Positions 1 through 8,711 of a stretch of DNA of 64,000 nt are shown here, piece by piece. The notes below the pieces were generated by a model. It had not been told where the DNA came from. It worked only from the letters and a program-made list of their open reading frames with translations, and did not search any database. The stretch is taken from NCBI GenBank assembly GCA_020638675.1, contig JACKID010000002.1:62001-126000 (forward strand). Reading direction: 5' to 3'. The position numbers were made by a program, and so were the translations under genes. Positions within the stretch are counted from its first letter, which is position 1. Every line of letters begins with the position of its first letter. This DNA comes from Planctomycetota bacterium. Its GTDB lineage: Bacteria > Planctomycetota > UBA8742 > UBA2392.

Positions 1-773
1 ACGAACGCGTGGCCGTCATCTCGTTCACCGGCAGCGATTCCGTCGGCTGGCACCTGCGCGAGCTTGCCCCGCGCAAGACGGTCCTGCTCGAGCTCGGCGG
101 CAACGCGGCCGTGATCGTCGAGCCGGACTGCGACATCGAGTCGGCCGCGCAGCGCATCGTGACGGGCGCCTTTGCGCACGCGGGGCAGGTCTGCATCAAG
201 GTCCAGCGCGTGTTCGCGCATGACGACATCGCGCCGCAGCTGTTGAAGCGCATCATCGACCTGACCGAGACAATCGGCATCGGCGACCCCACGCACGAAG
301 AGGTCATCTGCGGCCCGCTGATCAGCGAGCAGGCGGCGGTCAGGGTCGAAGCCTGGGTGAACGAGGCTCGCGCACAGGGCGCCAACGTGCTCTGCGGCGG
401 TGAGCGCGACGGCCAGTTCTATCGACCGACCTGGCTGACCGACGTGGCCGAGGAGGCCAAGGTCTGCTGTGAGGAAGTCTTCGGCCCGGTCGGAGTGTTC
501 TTCCGCTATCACGACTTCGAGGCCGCAATCCACGCCGTGAACTCATCCCAGTACGGCTTGCAGTGCGGCGTGTTCACCGGCTCGTTGCCCAAGGCCAGCC
601 TGGCGTTCGAGATGCTTGAGGTCGGCGCGGTAATGATCAACGATATCCCCACCTACCGCGTAGACCACATGCCCTACGGCGGAGTAAAAGCATCTGGCCT
701 CGGGCGGGAAGGCCCGAAGTATGTTATCGAAGAGTACACGGAACCCCGGTTGCTTGCTGTAAAGCCGCGCTAG
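1..773 (+). CDS. Aldehyde dehydrogenase, C-terminal part (5' end outside window)
   Basis: This is the C-terminal half of an NAD(P)-dependent aldehyde dehydrogenase, which oxidises an aldehyde to the acid through a cysteine thiohemiacetal. The frame is open from the first bases, so the gene starts before the window. A GTG at 9 lies inside the domain and is not the real start. The strand and turn FTGSDSVG, the catalytic glutamate in LELGGNA and the catalytic cysteine in GQVCIKVQRV are all present, followed by the usual EEVFGPV and GREGP segments. The substrate cannot be read from the sequence. The next gene starts one base after the stop, so the two are probably co-transcribed. Confidence 0.93.
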   Translation, partial: ERVAVISFTGSDSVGWHLRELAPRKTVLLELGGNAAVIVEPDCDIESAAQRIVTGAFAHAGQVCIKVQRVFAHDDIAPQLLKRIIDLTETIGIGDPTHEEVICGPLISEQAAVRVEAWVNEARAQGANVLCGGERDGQFYRPTWLTDVAEEAKVCCEEVFGPVGVFFRYHDFEAAIHAVNSSQYGLQCGVFTGSLPKASLAFEMLEVGAVMINDIPTYRVDHMPYGGVKASGLGREGPKYVIEEYTEPRLLAVKPR

Positions 774-774
774 C

Positions 775-1599
775 ATGAGCATCGTCTACTACCTCGACTT
801 TCCCTGCGAAGTCAAAGAACAGGTAAAGCCCGGCCGCATGCTGCGCCTGCTGTACGCGCGCGAGCGCGCCAATGAGGCCGTCAACCGCGCCCGCAAGGCC
901 GACCCCGACGTGAAGCCGGAAAAGGTAAAGGTCGATCTCACGATCAAGGGCGAGGATCGCACCGGGCAGTTGAAGGTCACCAATGCAGCCGAGATCCAGA
1001 AGCAGTACGCGGAACTGGACGTGCTCGCGCCCGTGTGCAAGGACTGCCGTGCGCGGATTGAGCCGCAGTCTTTCGGCTGCCGCGGCAGGATTGACTTCCC
1101 CATCAGCCTCAAGGCCGAAGCGCTGCTGATGGGCCGCGTTCACGCCAGCCACGGCGACCCCACCGGCTCCATGCTGTGCAACTACTTCGAGAGCAACGGC
1201 ATCACCGGCAACCGCACCGCCGAGATGCGCAAGCTGAAGGACGTGTTCTTCGAAGGCACGCTGCCACTCGTGCGCAGGCTCGACGACGGTCGCCGCATCA
1301 GCAGCAACCAGGTGTTTGAGCTCTTCTTCCTGACGGACAAGGTCAGCGCCAAGCACGCGCGCTTCTTGCTCGGGATGTTCGACCTGTACGAGCCAAACCT
1401 GCCGCTGGACCGCGGGCTGCACTCACTGCCGAACCTGTTCGTGATCGAGCGCGAAGAAGCCGGGATGCCCGTCTCGCGCGTCGGGTTGCGCCTGCAGGCT
1501 TCAAAGGAAGACGACCGCAGCACGCGGCAACTTCAGAACTTCTTCGGCGCGCTGTTGTTCGCCACCGAATACAACTGCGACCTGTGGGTCAAGTTGTAA
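775..1599 (+). CDS. Conserved-looking protein of unknown function with CxxC
   Basis: A 274-aa soluble protein with no signal peptide or membrane segment. I do not recognise the family. It starts one base after the aldehyde dehydrogenase stop, so it is likely translated from the same mRNA. A C88-x2-C91 pair followed by C102 could bind a metal, and the protein is mixed alpha/beta in composition with many charged residues. The start ATG is well placed for coupling to the upstream stop. Function is unknown; a role linked to the dehydrogenase is inference from position only. Confidence 0.8.
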   Translation: MSIVYYLDFPCEVKEQVKPGRMLRLLYARERANEAVNRARKADPDVKPEKVKVDLTIKGEDRTGQLKVTNAAEIQKQYAELDVLAPVCKDCRARIEPQSFGCRGRIDFPISLKAEALLMGRVHASHGDPTGSMLCNYFESNGITGNRTAEMRKLKDVFFEGTLPLVRRLDDGRRISSNQVFELFFLTDKVSAKHARFLLGMFDLYEPNLPLDRGLHSLPNLFVIEREEAGMPVSRVGLRLQASKEDDRSTRQLQNFFGALLFATEYNCDLWVKL

Positions 1600-1627
1600 G
1601 GGCGGGCAATGCCCGCCCTCTTTGTTT
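1600..1627. terminator. Bidirectional intrinsic terminator
   Basis: A perfect GGGCGGGC / GCCCGCCC hairpin with an AAT loop (1600-1618) is followed by a T-rich tail. It starts at the stop of the plus-strand gene and precedes the stop of the convergent minus-strand gene, so it can serve both. Confidence 0.75.
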
Positions 1628-1641
1628 GAGCGCCTCGGGGA

Positions 1642-2661
1642 TCAGTCGACAATCTCTTCGTCGACGCTCTTCTCGATCGGCTCTTCCACGTCGATCTTCC
1701 TGCCGGCCGGGGCGACGCCGCACCTGGTGACTCGTTTGGTCAGCTTTTCGCCCGTCTTGGTGCTGGGGAGCGCGTTGCCGTTGTCGTCGTAGTAGGTCCA
1801 GCCGCCGCTCAGCTGGCCACTCTCGTAGCTTGCGCTGGCGAACAGGCGCCCGTTGGCGTTGTACTGGTTGTACGCGCCGTCCAGCACGCCGTTCGTGTAG
1901 CCGTACTCGTACTCGATCTGGCCGTTGTCGCGGTAGGTGGTCCAGCGGCCTGCGTGCGCGCCGTTGATGTAAGCCCCGCTCTGGGCCAGGACTCCGTTGG
2001 CGTGCCAGGTGTATGCCGCGCCGTCGAGATTGCCGCGACGCCAGTTGTTCTCGGACGCGCAACTGCCGTCTTCGCGGAACTCGCGCCAGGTGCCGTCGCG
2101 AAGCTGGGTGCATTCCATGCCCGGCGGGACACGGCTCGCGTCGAAATCGGACTCTTCGCCGAACACCATGGGGTCGATCTTACGCACGCAGCGTTCAATG
2201 CACTCCACCTCTTCCAGGAGCTTTTTGATCTTTGCTTCTTCTTCGGTGGTGGGAACGATAGGGTCGATCGACGGCTCGGGCTCCGGTTTCGTAAGGGCGA
2301 TCACGTAGGTGCCGGTGCGGCGCACCACGCCGTTGTCGTCACGGAAAGTCGTCTGGATGACGTCGCCGTCGTGGTAGTAATTGACCACGGACGTCAACTG
2401 GGGCTCGTCTGTATCGTCCACAACTACGGCCGGGTCTTCACTGTCATCATGTGGAGTATCCAGCGGCCCGCCCTGCCATTGCACTTCCAGCGGCTGGTGC
2501 GGAGCGGGCTGCGGCCGGGATGCTGCTTCGTCGCTCAGGGCCGCGCAGGGCTTCATGGCATGCGCTGACGCCGGCGCTTCGGCAAGGGCCAGCCAGGTTC
2601 CGGCCAGTCCCAGGACGGCACAGCCTGCCATGGCCGCGAGTTTGGGGAGTGTCATCAGCAT
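1642..2661 (-). CDS. Exported MORN/YwqK-type repeat protein
   Basis: A 339-aa exported protein. Residues 1-35 form a hydrophobic signal region ending near ASAHA. The middle is acidic and disordered. From about residue 190 to 300 there are tandem short repeats of the form G-x-W/Y-x2-Y-x2-N-G-x-L/I (for example GAAYTWHANGVLAQSG and GRWTTYRDNGQIEYE), typical of MORN or YwqK antitoxin-like repeats that build a beta-ribbon. Two cysteine pairs (CIERC and the CTQ/SCAS region) may form disulfides. It ends opposite the previous operon. The molecular role is unknown; such repeats usually serve as scaffolds at the cell envelope. Confidence 0.8.
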   Translation of the reverse strand: MLMTLPKLAAMAGCAVLGLAGTWLALAEAPASAHAMKPCAALSDEAASRPQPAPHQPLEVQWQGGPLDTPHDDSEDPAVVVDDTDEPQLTSVVNYYHDGDVIQTTFRDDNGVVRRTGTYVIALTKPEPEPSIDPIVPTTEEEAKIKKLLEEVECIERCVRKIDPMVFGEESDFDASRVPPGMECTQLRDGTWREFREDGSCASENNWRRGNLDGAAYTWHANGVLAQSGAYINGAHAGRWTTYRDNGQIEYEYGYTNGVLDGAYNQYNANGRLFASASYESGQLSGGWTYYDDNGNALPSTKTGEKLTKRVTRCGVAPAGRKIDVEEPIEKSVDEEIVD

Positions 2662-2719
2662 CGTCGGTCTCCTTACAGGGACTCAGATGCCGCCCGTGCG
2701 GAACGGGTTCCCGGGTTTC

Positions 2720-4831
2720 TCAGTTTTTGACCACGAGGCTCAGCGTGTGCAGCCAGCCGCCGGCAATGAGGTTCAGGCTCGCGTCGCCCGAGGCCGCCAC
2801 ATCCGTGACGCTGCCCCCGGTGCGCAACAACTCGCGCCCGGACGCGACCTCGTAGAACACCAGCTCACCAGCCTCCAGGCTGACCAGCACGCTGCCTTCA
2901 AACAGCAGGCAGATCTCTTTCGGCGAGGCGATCGTGCGGACGGTTTCGGAGCTCTCGTCACCCAGCCCGTGGACCACTACGGTCGGGCCGTAGGCGATAG
3001 CGAGATGCGCGCCCGCGGCATCCAGCGCAAGCAGGTCCGGCGCGACGTCCACGCGGCTTGCCAGTTGCTGCAGGTCGCTGGCCATGTCGGACACGTACAC
3101 GGTGTCGGCAACCCGGACCGCCGCCACCAGCCCCGCCGAAGAAAGCACCGTGGCATCCGGCGCACGTTCGCCGGGCAGCAGAAACTCGGACACGCCGCCC
3201 GAGCCCACGTGCTTCAGTTTCTGCCCGTGTGCGAACAGCAGCACGCTTCCGTCGGAAAAAGCACCGAGCAGCTTGCCCTGCTCGCGCGAGATCAACCCGC
3301 CGGGAAGCGTCAGGACGTCGCTGCTGAATGCCGCGCCCTTGGGGGCGATGGCGGCGTCGGCGACGTTGCCAAGCGCGCGCACTTGTCCGTCCAGCACGGC
3401 GAAGCAATCTGAATCCGGCGCGTGCAACACGAACCCGAACGCCTGCGGCTCAGCCACGTATTGGGGCGGCAGCATCATCAGCGGCATCCCGACGGTACGG
3501 AACTCCTCCTGCACCCGCACGCTCAACTCACCCTTGCGGTTGCCGAACACCAACCCCTGCGGGTGACGCCCTATGAAGCTGAGAGTGTAGCCGCCCAGCA
3601 TCCACTCCTTCTTGTCGCTGAAGCTGAGCGTGATCAGCCGTCCCGACCGACCGACCCACACCGGCGTGTCGTCCGCGAGGAAGCACAGGTCTTCCGCGGG
3701 CTCGTCAGGCAGATCGTGCCGGGCGGTAATGATGTTCGGCTCATCGCCGGGCTTGATGGCGGCGAGGGCCAGCGATCGGCCGGTAAGCATGGCCGCATAT
3801 ACGGCGCCTGCGCCGTAGTGCAGGGCGACACGATCTGGGGCGTCTCCAAGGGCGTAAAGCAGCCCGGTGCGCCCGTCTTCGCCCACGTGGTAGATGCCGC
3901 GCGGCGTCGCGACGACGGGCTTGCCGTCGGCGATGCACACGGCGTCTACCTGCTGGCTTTGCAGGTCGAGTTCAATGCGGCGGCGCGACCACGCGGCCCC
4001 CGGGCCGTGCCGGAACAGGATCAACCCGCCTGCGCCGGTCGCCGCGTACACTTGGGAAAGATCGCTCGCACCTGCAATTGCCAGCACGGGAATCCCGCTT
4101 GGCTGGGTGTCGTCGCCCACTCTGCTCGCGGCCGATGAGACGCCGCCGTCGCCGAAGAACGTCCTGTCGCCGAGTTGCAGAAACCAGGAAGCTCCATCGC
4201 GGCTGAGCAGGAGTCTGCAGGTCGAGTCCGGCGCACGATCTGCCTTGACCGGCGGGTAGGCAAAGCGCAGCTTGCCGTCGAGTGCGCCATAGAGCTCAAC
4301 GACGGCGCCGTCGGCAGTTTCACGCGCGACGCCGACGGTGGCACGGTCGCCGCTTACGGCGCCGGCCAGTATGGGGCTGTCCGCCAGCCCGCCCTCGAAG
4401 CGGACGGTTGCGTTCTGCGTCAGCTTCTCGATGAGCGGCGACCACGCCGGCGCACCCAGCAGGCGGGCTTCATCCAGCAACCCGCGCGCCCGCGCGAGAT
4501 GCCCGTCGCGGATCTCGTGCATGGCGAGGCGGCACTTGGCCAGCGCCAACTGGTGCTCGGCCGACAGCAGGTCGGCGTGAACTTCCTGCAGCCGGCGCTC
4601 CAGGCGATCGGCCTGCGCGCGCGCCTGGCTTGCCCGCAACTCCGCGTCCTGCGCGGCGGCGAGGGCGTCCGCGGTTTCACGCTGCATCTTGCGATAGGCG
4701 CTGAGCCCGAGTGCGAACAGGCACACCAGCACAATCGCGAACGAGCCAAACACCACGCGCTGTAAGCGCATGCGCGCGAACAGCTGCACTTCGGGTGATG
4801 GTAAATCGCGACCTTTGTCCGGCTCGGCCAT
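2720..4831 (-). CDS. Membrane-anchored coiled-coil and beta-propeller-like protein
   Basis: A 703-aa protein. A short cytoplasmic tail is followed by one transmembrane helix (about residues 25-46), then a heptad-rich coiled coil rich in Ala, Gln and Arg (about 47-110), then a repetitive beta-strand region to the C-terminus that reads like a degenerate propeller. The segment around HLARARGLLDEARLL resembles the linker between the membrane helix and WD-type repeats of planctomycete Ser/Thr kinases, but no kinase domain is present here. It is divergent from aroF and upstream of the MORN protein on the same strand. Function unknown. Confidence 0.75.
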   Translation of the reverse strand: MAEPDKGRDLPSPEVQLFARMRLQRVVFGSFAIVLVCLFALGLSAYRKMQRETADALAAAQDAELRASQARAQADRLERRLQEVHADLLSAEHQLALAKCRLAMHEIRDGHLARARGLLDEARLLGAPAWSPLIEKLTQNATVRFEGGLADSPILAGAVSGDRATVGVARETADGAVVELYGALDGKLRFAYPPVKADRAPDSTCRLLLSRDGASWFLQLGDRTFFGDGGVSSAASRVGDDTQPSGIPVLAIAGASDLSQVYAATGAGGLILFRHGPGAAWSRRRIELDLQSQQVDAVCIADGKPVVATPRGIYHVGEDGRTGLLYALGDAPDRVALHYGAGAVYAAMLTGRSLALAAIKPGDEPNIITARHDLPDEPAEDLCFLADDTPVWVGRSGRLITLSFSDKKEWMLGGYTLSFIGRHPQGLVFGNRKGELSVRVQEEFRTVGMPLMMLPPQYVAEPQAFGFVLHAPDSDCFAVLDGQVRALGNVADAAIAPKGAAFSSDVLTLPGGLISREQGKLLGAFSDGSVLLFAHGQKLKHVGSGGVSEFLLPGERAPDATVLSSAGLVAAVRVADTVYVSDMASDLQQLASRVDVAPDLLALDAAGAHLAIAYGPTVVVHGLGDESSETVRTIASPKEICLLFEGSVLVSLEAGELVFYEVASGRELLRTGGSVTDVAASGDASLNLIAGGWLHTLSLVVKN

Positions 4832-4900
4832 GCGTTCTTTGTACTTTTCCTTTGGCTTTCGCGCCGTAGCATGCCGGGGCGAGGGTTCCCGGGCACGGAG

Positions 4901-4906
4901 TATAGA
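4901..4906 (+). promoter_or_regulatory. Possible -10 box placing the aroF transcription start at its ATG
   Basis: TATAGA ends six bases before the aroF ATG, the normal distance from a -10 box to the transcription start. No good -35 is visible, and a GGAG lies at 4897-4900, so an alternative promoter further upstream with a normal leader is possible. Confidence 0.3.
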
Positions 4907-4911
4907 CCTAC

Positions 4912-5928
4912 ATGCTCATCCTGATGAAGTCGAACGCGAACGAGCAGCAGCTCGAGGCCGTGGCCGCTCGCGTCCGGGACCTCGGGTTGACCCCGCACCC
5001 GCTCAAATCCAGCAGCCGCACGGTCGTTGGCGTCACCGGCGAGTACAACGGGCTCGACCCGGCCGTGTTTTCGGCCCTGGCGGGCGTCAGCAAGGTCGTG
5101 CGCCTGAGCGTGCCGTTCAAGCTGGCGGCGCGCGAATTTCATGAAGACGACACGGTCGTCGACGTCGGCGGGGTCAAGATCGGCGCCGGGCAGAAGCTGT
5201 GCGTCATGGCCGGGCCGTGCAGCTTCGAGAGCGAAACCCAGGTGCTGCAGATCGCGCGCGCCGTGAAAGCCGCGGGCGCCAGCATCATGCGCGGCGGGCT
5301 GTTCAAGCCGCGCACCAGCCCGTTCAGCTTCCAGGGGCTGCAGGAAGGCGGCGCCAGGATCATGGACGTCGCCCGCAAGGAAACCGGGCTGCGCTTCGTG
5401 ACCGAAGCGCTGGATGAAGCATCGCTCGATCTGGTCATTGAGCATGCCGACATGATCCAGATCGGCGCGCGCAACATGCAGAACTTCACGCTGCTCAAGA
5501 AAGCGGGCCAGGCGAAGAAGCCAGTCCTGCTCAAGCGCGGCATGAGCGCGACGCTGGAAGAATGGCTCACGGCGGCCGACTACATCCTGTCCGGCGGCAA
5601 CACCCAGGTCGTGCTGTGCGAGCGCGGCATCCGCAGCTTCGCCACCCATACGCGCAACACGCTTGACCTGAGTGCCGTTCCCGCGGTGAAAGAGCTTTCG
5701 CATCTGCCGATCATCGTCGACCCCAGCCACGGCACCGGCATGCGCAACTACGTGCCGCCGATGGCGCTGGCGGCGGTCGCGGCCGGCGCGGACGGCATCA
5801 TGGTTGAGGTCCACAACGACCCCGAGCAGGCCAAGAGCGACGGCGCCCAAAGCCTCTTCATCGAGCAGTTCGAGCAGATGATGAACCAGATCCCGGCCGT
5901 GGCCAAAGCGGTCGGCCGGGCGGTGTAG
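4912..5928 (+). CDS. aroF: 3-deoxy-7-phosphoheptulonate synthase (DAHP synthase, type I-beta)
   Basis: Condenses phosphoenolpyruvate and erythrose 4-phosphate to DAHP, the first step of the shikimate pathway. At 338 aa it has the Thermotoga-type layout: an N-terminal ferredoxin-like regulatory domain (about residues 1-68) followed by the catalytic TIM barrel. Family hallmarks are MAGPCSFES with metal-binding Cys103, GGLFKPRTSPFSFQG, QIGARNMQNF, LLKRGMS, CERGIRSF and IVDPSHGTG. The N-terminal domain is the usual site of feedback inhibition in this subfamily. The gene stands alone and is followed by a small protein 22 bases downstream. Confidence 0.97.
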   Translation: MLILMKSNANEQQLEAVAARVRDLGLTPHPLKSSSRTVVGVTGEYNGLDPAVFSALAGVSKVVRLSVPFKLAAREFHEDDTVVDVGGVKIGAGQKLCVMAGPCSFESETQVLQIARAVKAAGASIMRGGLFKPRTSPFSFQGLQEGGARIMDVARKETGLRFVTEALDEASLDLVIEHADMIQIGARNMQNFTLLKKAGQAKKPVLLKRGMSATLEEWLTAADYILSGGNTQVVLCERGIRSFATHTRNTLDLSAVPAVKELSHLPIIVDPSHGTGMRNYVPPMALAAVAAGADGIMVEVHNDPEQAKSDGAQSLFIEQFEQMMNQIPAVAKAVGRAV

Positions 5929-5950
5929 GGCGCAGCCCGTTGGAAACGTC

Positions 5951-6166
5951 ATGTCCTACTTCATCGTTACGTTTGATACCGAAGTGAAGAACGAGGTCAT
6001 GAAGGCTCTCAAGGCCGTGCCCGGCGTTGCCATCAACGGCGTGCCCCTGGCCAATGGCACCGTGCACGTCAAGACGGTCACCCGCTCACTCGACGACGAA
6101 TCCGCGGCCGTGCACGCCATGGAAGACATCTTCGGCGTCATCGACGTCCGCTGGATCGAAAAGTAG
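5951..6166 (+). CDS. Small protein of unknown function (ferredoxin-like fold suspected)
   Basis: A 71-aa acidic protein that starts 22 bases after aroF, so it is likely in the same operon. The pattern of a strand (YFIVTFD), a helix (VKNEVMKALKAV), a strand pair (VAINGVPLANGTVHVKT) and a second helix ending in a strand (DVRWIEK) suggests a beta-alpha-beta ferredoxin-like fold like ACT or NapD-type domains. I do not recognise a specific family. A regulatory partner role for aroF is only a guess from position. Confidence 0.65.
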   Translation: MSYFIVTFDTEVKNEVMKALKAVPGVAINGVPLANGTVHVKTVTRSLDDESAAVHAMEDIFGVIDVRWIEK

Positions 6167-6176
6167 CAAACGGCAA

Positions 6177-6252
6177 TCTCGCACAGAGCCCACAGAGGGC
6201 ACAGAGAAAAGCGGTGGCAGTTCTCCGTGAACTCCGTGGGCTCTGTGCGAGT
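6177..6252. repeat. Inverted-repeat element, 'CACAGAG' word family, copy 1
   Basis: Left arm 6178-6197 and right arm 6232-6251 pair over 20 bases with one mismatch. The arms are chains of the word CACAGAG / CTCTGTG and begin and end with CTCGCACAGAG / CTCTGTGCGAG. The element lies between two genes on the same strand and directly upstream of the ribosome binding site of the next one. Three more copies follow in the window. Confidence 0.9.
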
Positions 6253-6293
6253 CAGTGGTTGCAGTTAAGCTGTCGCCCAAACGGAGAACACCC

Positions 6294-7457
6294 ATGCCGC
6301 ATGAACTACTGACCGCCGCCGAGGGGATCCAGGACTGGCTCACCACCCAGCGCCGCACGCTGCACATGATGCCCGAGCTGTCGCTGCATGAGTTCAAGAC
6401 CTCCGAGCATTGCGCCAACGAGATGTCCAAGCTCGGGCTGAAAGTCAGCAAGCTCTGGGGAGAAGGCTTCGTCGCCGACCTCGACGCCCCCAACGGCAAA
6501 GGCCGCGTCGCATTGCGTGCCGACATGGACGCGCTGCCGATCACCGAGCTGAACGACATCCCCTACCGCTCGCGCCACGACGGCGTCGCGCACATGTGCG
6601 GCCACGACACCCACATGACCGTACTGATGGGCGCCGCCCGCCTATTGACCGAACGCAAGGACAAGCTGACCCGCAGCGTCCGTTTCATCTTCCAGCCGTC
6701 CGAGGAGCTGCCGCCCGGCGGCGCACCCGGCATGATTGACAAGGGCTGCCTCGACGGCGTCGATGAGGTCTACGGGCTGCACAACTACCCGCAGATCGAA
6801 GTCGGCCGGATCAGCACCCGCGTCGGGCCCATGACCGCCGCCGCCGACATCTTCGAGATCAAGCTCATCGGGCGCGGCGGCCACGCGTCACGCCCGCACG
6901 ACACGCTCGACCCGATCCCCGCGGCCGCGGAGCTGACCGGCATGCTGCAGACACTCGTTGCCCGTCGCGTCCAGCCCGGCAAGGCTGCCGTCGTCAGCGT
7001 CACCAAGCTGAAGGCCGGCACCACGCACAACATCATCCCCGACGAAGCCGAGCTGATGGGCACCGTGCGGACTTACGAGGAGCCGGTCCGCGCGCTGATC
7101 ATCGCCGAGATGGAACGCATGGCGAACGCCGTCGCCGCCGCGCACGGGCTGAAGCTGCACTTCCATTACATCCGCGGCTACGACAGCATCATCAACCACG
7201 AGGCAGGCGTGAGCGCCGTCGCCAGGGCGGCCACCGAGGTCGTCGGCGACGCCAACGTCAGCACTGACTTCGAGCAGCAGACCTGGGGCGAAGACTTCGC
7301 CTACTACCTGCAGAACAGGCCCGGCGCGTTCTTCCTGCTGGGATCAGGCAACAAGGCCAAGGGCATCACCGAGCCGGTCCACAGCGCCCGCTTCAATGTG
7401 GATGAGCGCTGCCTGGCCATCGGGACGGCCGTGATGTCCCGGCTGGCACTTGGATAA
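6294..7457 (+). CDS. M20D-family amidohydrolase (N-acyl-amino-acid / hippurate hydrolase-like)
   Basis: A zinc-dependent amidohydrolase that cleaves an N-acyl group from an amino acid. The chosen ATG at 6294 has GGAG eight bases upstream. Metal and catalytic motifs are in place: RADMDALPI, MCGHDTHMTVLMGAARLL, FQPSEE, GLHNYP, the dimerisation-domain GRGGHASRPHDTLDPI and the C-terminal TWGEDFAYY. Length (387 aa) matches the family. It has no signal peptide, so it acts in the cytoplasm. The true substrate (N-acetyl-amino acid, IAA conjugate, diaminopimelate derivative) cannot be decided from sequence. Confidence 0.93.
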   Translation: MPHELLTAAEGIQDWLTTQRRTLHMMPELSLHEFKTSEHCANEMSKLGLKVSKLWGEGFVADLDAPNGKGRVALRADMDALPITELNDIPYRSRHDGVAHMCGHDTHMTVLMGAARLLTERKDKLTRSVRFIFQPSEELPPGGAPGMIDKGCLDGVDEVYGLHNYPQIEVGRISTRVGPMTAAADIFEIKLIGRGGHASRPHDTLDPIPAAAELTGMLQTLVARRVQPGKAAVVSVTKLKAGTTHNIIPDEAELMGTVRTYEEPVRALIIAEMERMANAVAAAHGLKLHFHYIRGYDSIINHEAGVSAVARAATEVVGDANVSTDFEQQTWGEDFAYYLQNRPGAFFLLGSGNKAKGITEPVHSARFNVDERCLAIGTAVMSRLALG

Positions 7458-7478
7458 TGACCTGATGCGACAGGTTCG

Positions 7479-7494
7479 ACTCTCATTTGAGAGT
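7479..7494. other. Small hairpin downstream of the M20 gene
   Basis: ACTCTCA and TGAGAGT flank two bases, 22 bases after the stop codon at 7457. There is no strong T tail, so it may be a weak terminator or a transcript-end stabiliser. Confidence 0.35.
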
Positions 7495-7499
7495 GCAGG

Positions 7500-7529
7500 T
7501 TGAGCATTTCCATGCGGATTGGGTATAGT
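7500..7529 (+). promoter_or_regulatory. Sigma-70-type promoter for the CAP-domain gene
   Basis: TTGAGC (7500-7505) and TATAGT (7524-7529) are separated by 18 bases. The start codon lies 26 bases after the -10 box with GGAGAG at 7545-7550, so the spacing of every element is plausible. Confidence 0.5.
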
Positions 7530-7554
7530 CGTCCGAAACCCCGCGGAGAGGCTC

Positions 7555-8640
7555 ATGTCCCCCATCATCCGTACAGCCTGCTCATGTTTCCTGATCGTGC
7601 TGATGACCTCGCTGGTCATGGCCGACGACGAAATTGATGAGTCAAAGCTCAAGGTCCCGGCCGACGCCAAGGACCAGATGAAGTTCATCGAGCGCAAGTG
7701 GAACTCGACGCGCGAAAAAGAGCAGCAGACGGTGATCGTCTGCGCGCGCCGCCTGAAAGAATCCGTTCCCGGCGACGAAGACCTGCAGAAGAAGTTTCTC
7801 TCAACCTTCGAGGGCTTCAAGGAAAAGTGCGCCGACGAAGCGCTGGCCGACGCGCTCAAGAAAGCCAAGGTCACCCCGCTCGGGCTGCGCAAGGAGTTCG
7901 AGAAGCTGCGCGAGCCCGCGCTGCAACTGATCGAATCCAACGAATACACGGAGAAAGACAAGAACAAGCTGCAGCCGGACGTGGACACGGCCACCAAGCC
8001 CCTGTTCCAGATCTGGCGCGAGCCCATGACTTACTGCATCGAGGCCAAGTCGCTCGACCTGGCCGAGGCGAAGAAGATCGACGAGCTGGTCAAGATGCTC
8101 GGCGAAATCGACGAGAGCGTCGCCAAGTGGCCCGAAGGCATCGAAAACTGCGAAGCCTACATGCGCGCCAAGGGCAACGAGCAGCTCGACGTCACCTACG
8201 TCGAATACAAGGCCCAGGGTGACTGGCTGGAAAAGAACAAGACGATGGAGATCGACGGGATCACCGACGAAGACCGCGAGCACGTCCGCATCCTCAACGA
8301 CTACCGCATGATGATGGGCCGCAAGATGGTCCAGCTGCACCCGATGCTCTGCGAAGCCACCCGCCGCCACAGCGAGTGGATGGCCAAGACCGGCAAGATG
8401 GGCCACGACTTCCCCGAGCACCCGGACGGGCCGTCACCCAGCGACCGCGCCCTGCGCGCGGGCTTCCGCGGCAAGGTGTTCGAAAACTGCACCAGCGCCA
8501 AGGACGCCGACACCGCCGTCTGGCGCATGTACAAAGCCGCCGAGCACCACAAGAACATGCTGCGCGCCAGCCACAACACCGTCGGCGTCGGGCACTCCGG
8601 CAGCTACTGGACCGAGAACTTCTCGCCCGATGACAGTTGA
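7555..8640 (+). CDS. Exported CAP (SCP/PR-1) domain protein
   Basis: The protein starts at ATG 7555, preceded by GGAGAG, and begins with a signal peptide (about 25 residues, ending near SLVMA). A long charged helical region with Lys/Glu periodicity follows. The C-terminal ~115 residues form a CAP domain: LNDYRMMMGR, HPMLCEATRRHSEWM, MGHDF, ENC, and the closing AEHHKNMLRA plus GVGHSGSYWTENF. The two histidines and glutamates expected in the CAP cavity can be seen. CAP proteins are extracytoplasmic and bind lipids or matrix; the exact role here is unknown. A strong hairpin follows the gene. Confidence 0.87.
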   Translation: MSPIIRTACSCFLIVLMTSLVMADDEIDESKLKVPADAKDQMKFIERKWNSTREKEQQTVIVCARRLKESVPGDEDLQKKFLSTFEGFKEKCADEALADALKKAKVTPLGLRKEFEKLREPALQLIESNEYTEKDKNKLQPDVDTATKPLFQIWREPMTYCIEAKSLDLAEAKKIDELVKMLGEIDESVAKWPEGIENCEAYMRAKGNEQLDVTYVEYKAQGDWLEKNKTMEIDGITDEDREHVRILNDYRMMMGRKMVQLHPMLCEATRRHSEWMAKTGKMGHDFPEHPDGPSPSDRALRAGFRGKVFENCTSAKDADTAVWRMYKAAEHHKNMLRASHNTVGVGHSGSYWTENFSPDDS

Positions 8641-8657
8641 TACACGCGACAGGCTTG

Positions 8658-8704
8658 CCACGAACCCACCGGCCGCCATGATGCGGCCGGTGCCTGTTTC
8701 GTGG
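8658..8704. terminator. Nested hairpin, likely terminator
   Basis: An outer CCACGAA / TTCGTGG stem encloses a perfect 10-bp CACCGGCCGC / GCGGCCGGTG stem with loop CATGAT (8667-8692). It follows the CAP gene and ends just before the next start codon, so it could also control access to that start. Confidence 0.55.
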
Positions 8705-8711
8705 GGAATGC

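Noticed and set aside
6177..6252. CRISPR-like array
   Set aside because: The repeated 7-base words have no spacers of constant length and are arranged as an inverted repeat; no cas genes are near. The same holds for the other word-built elements.
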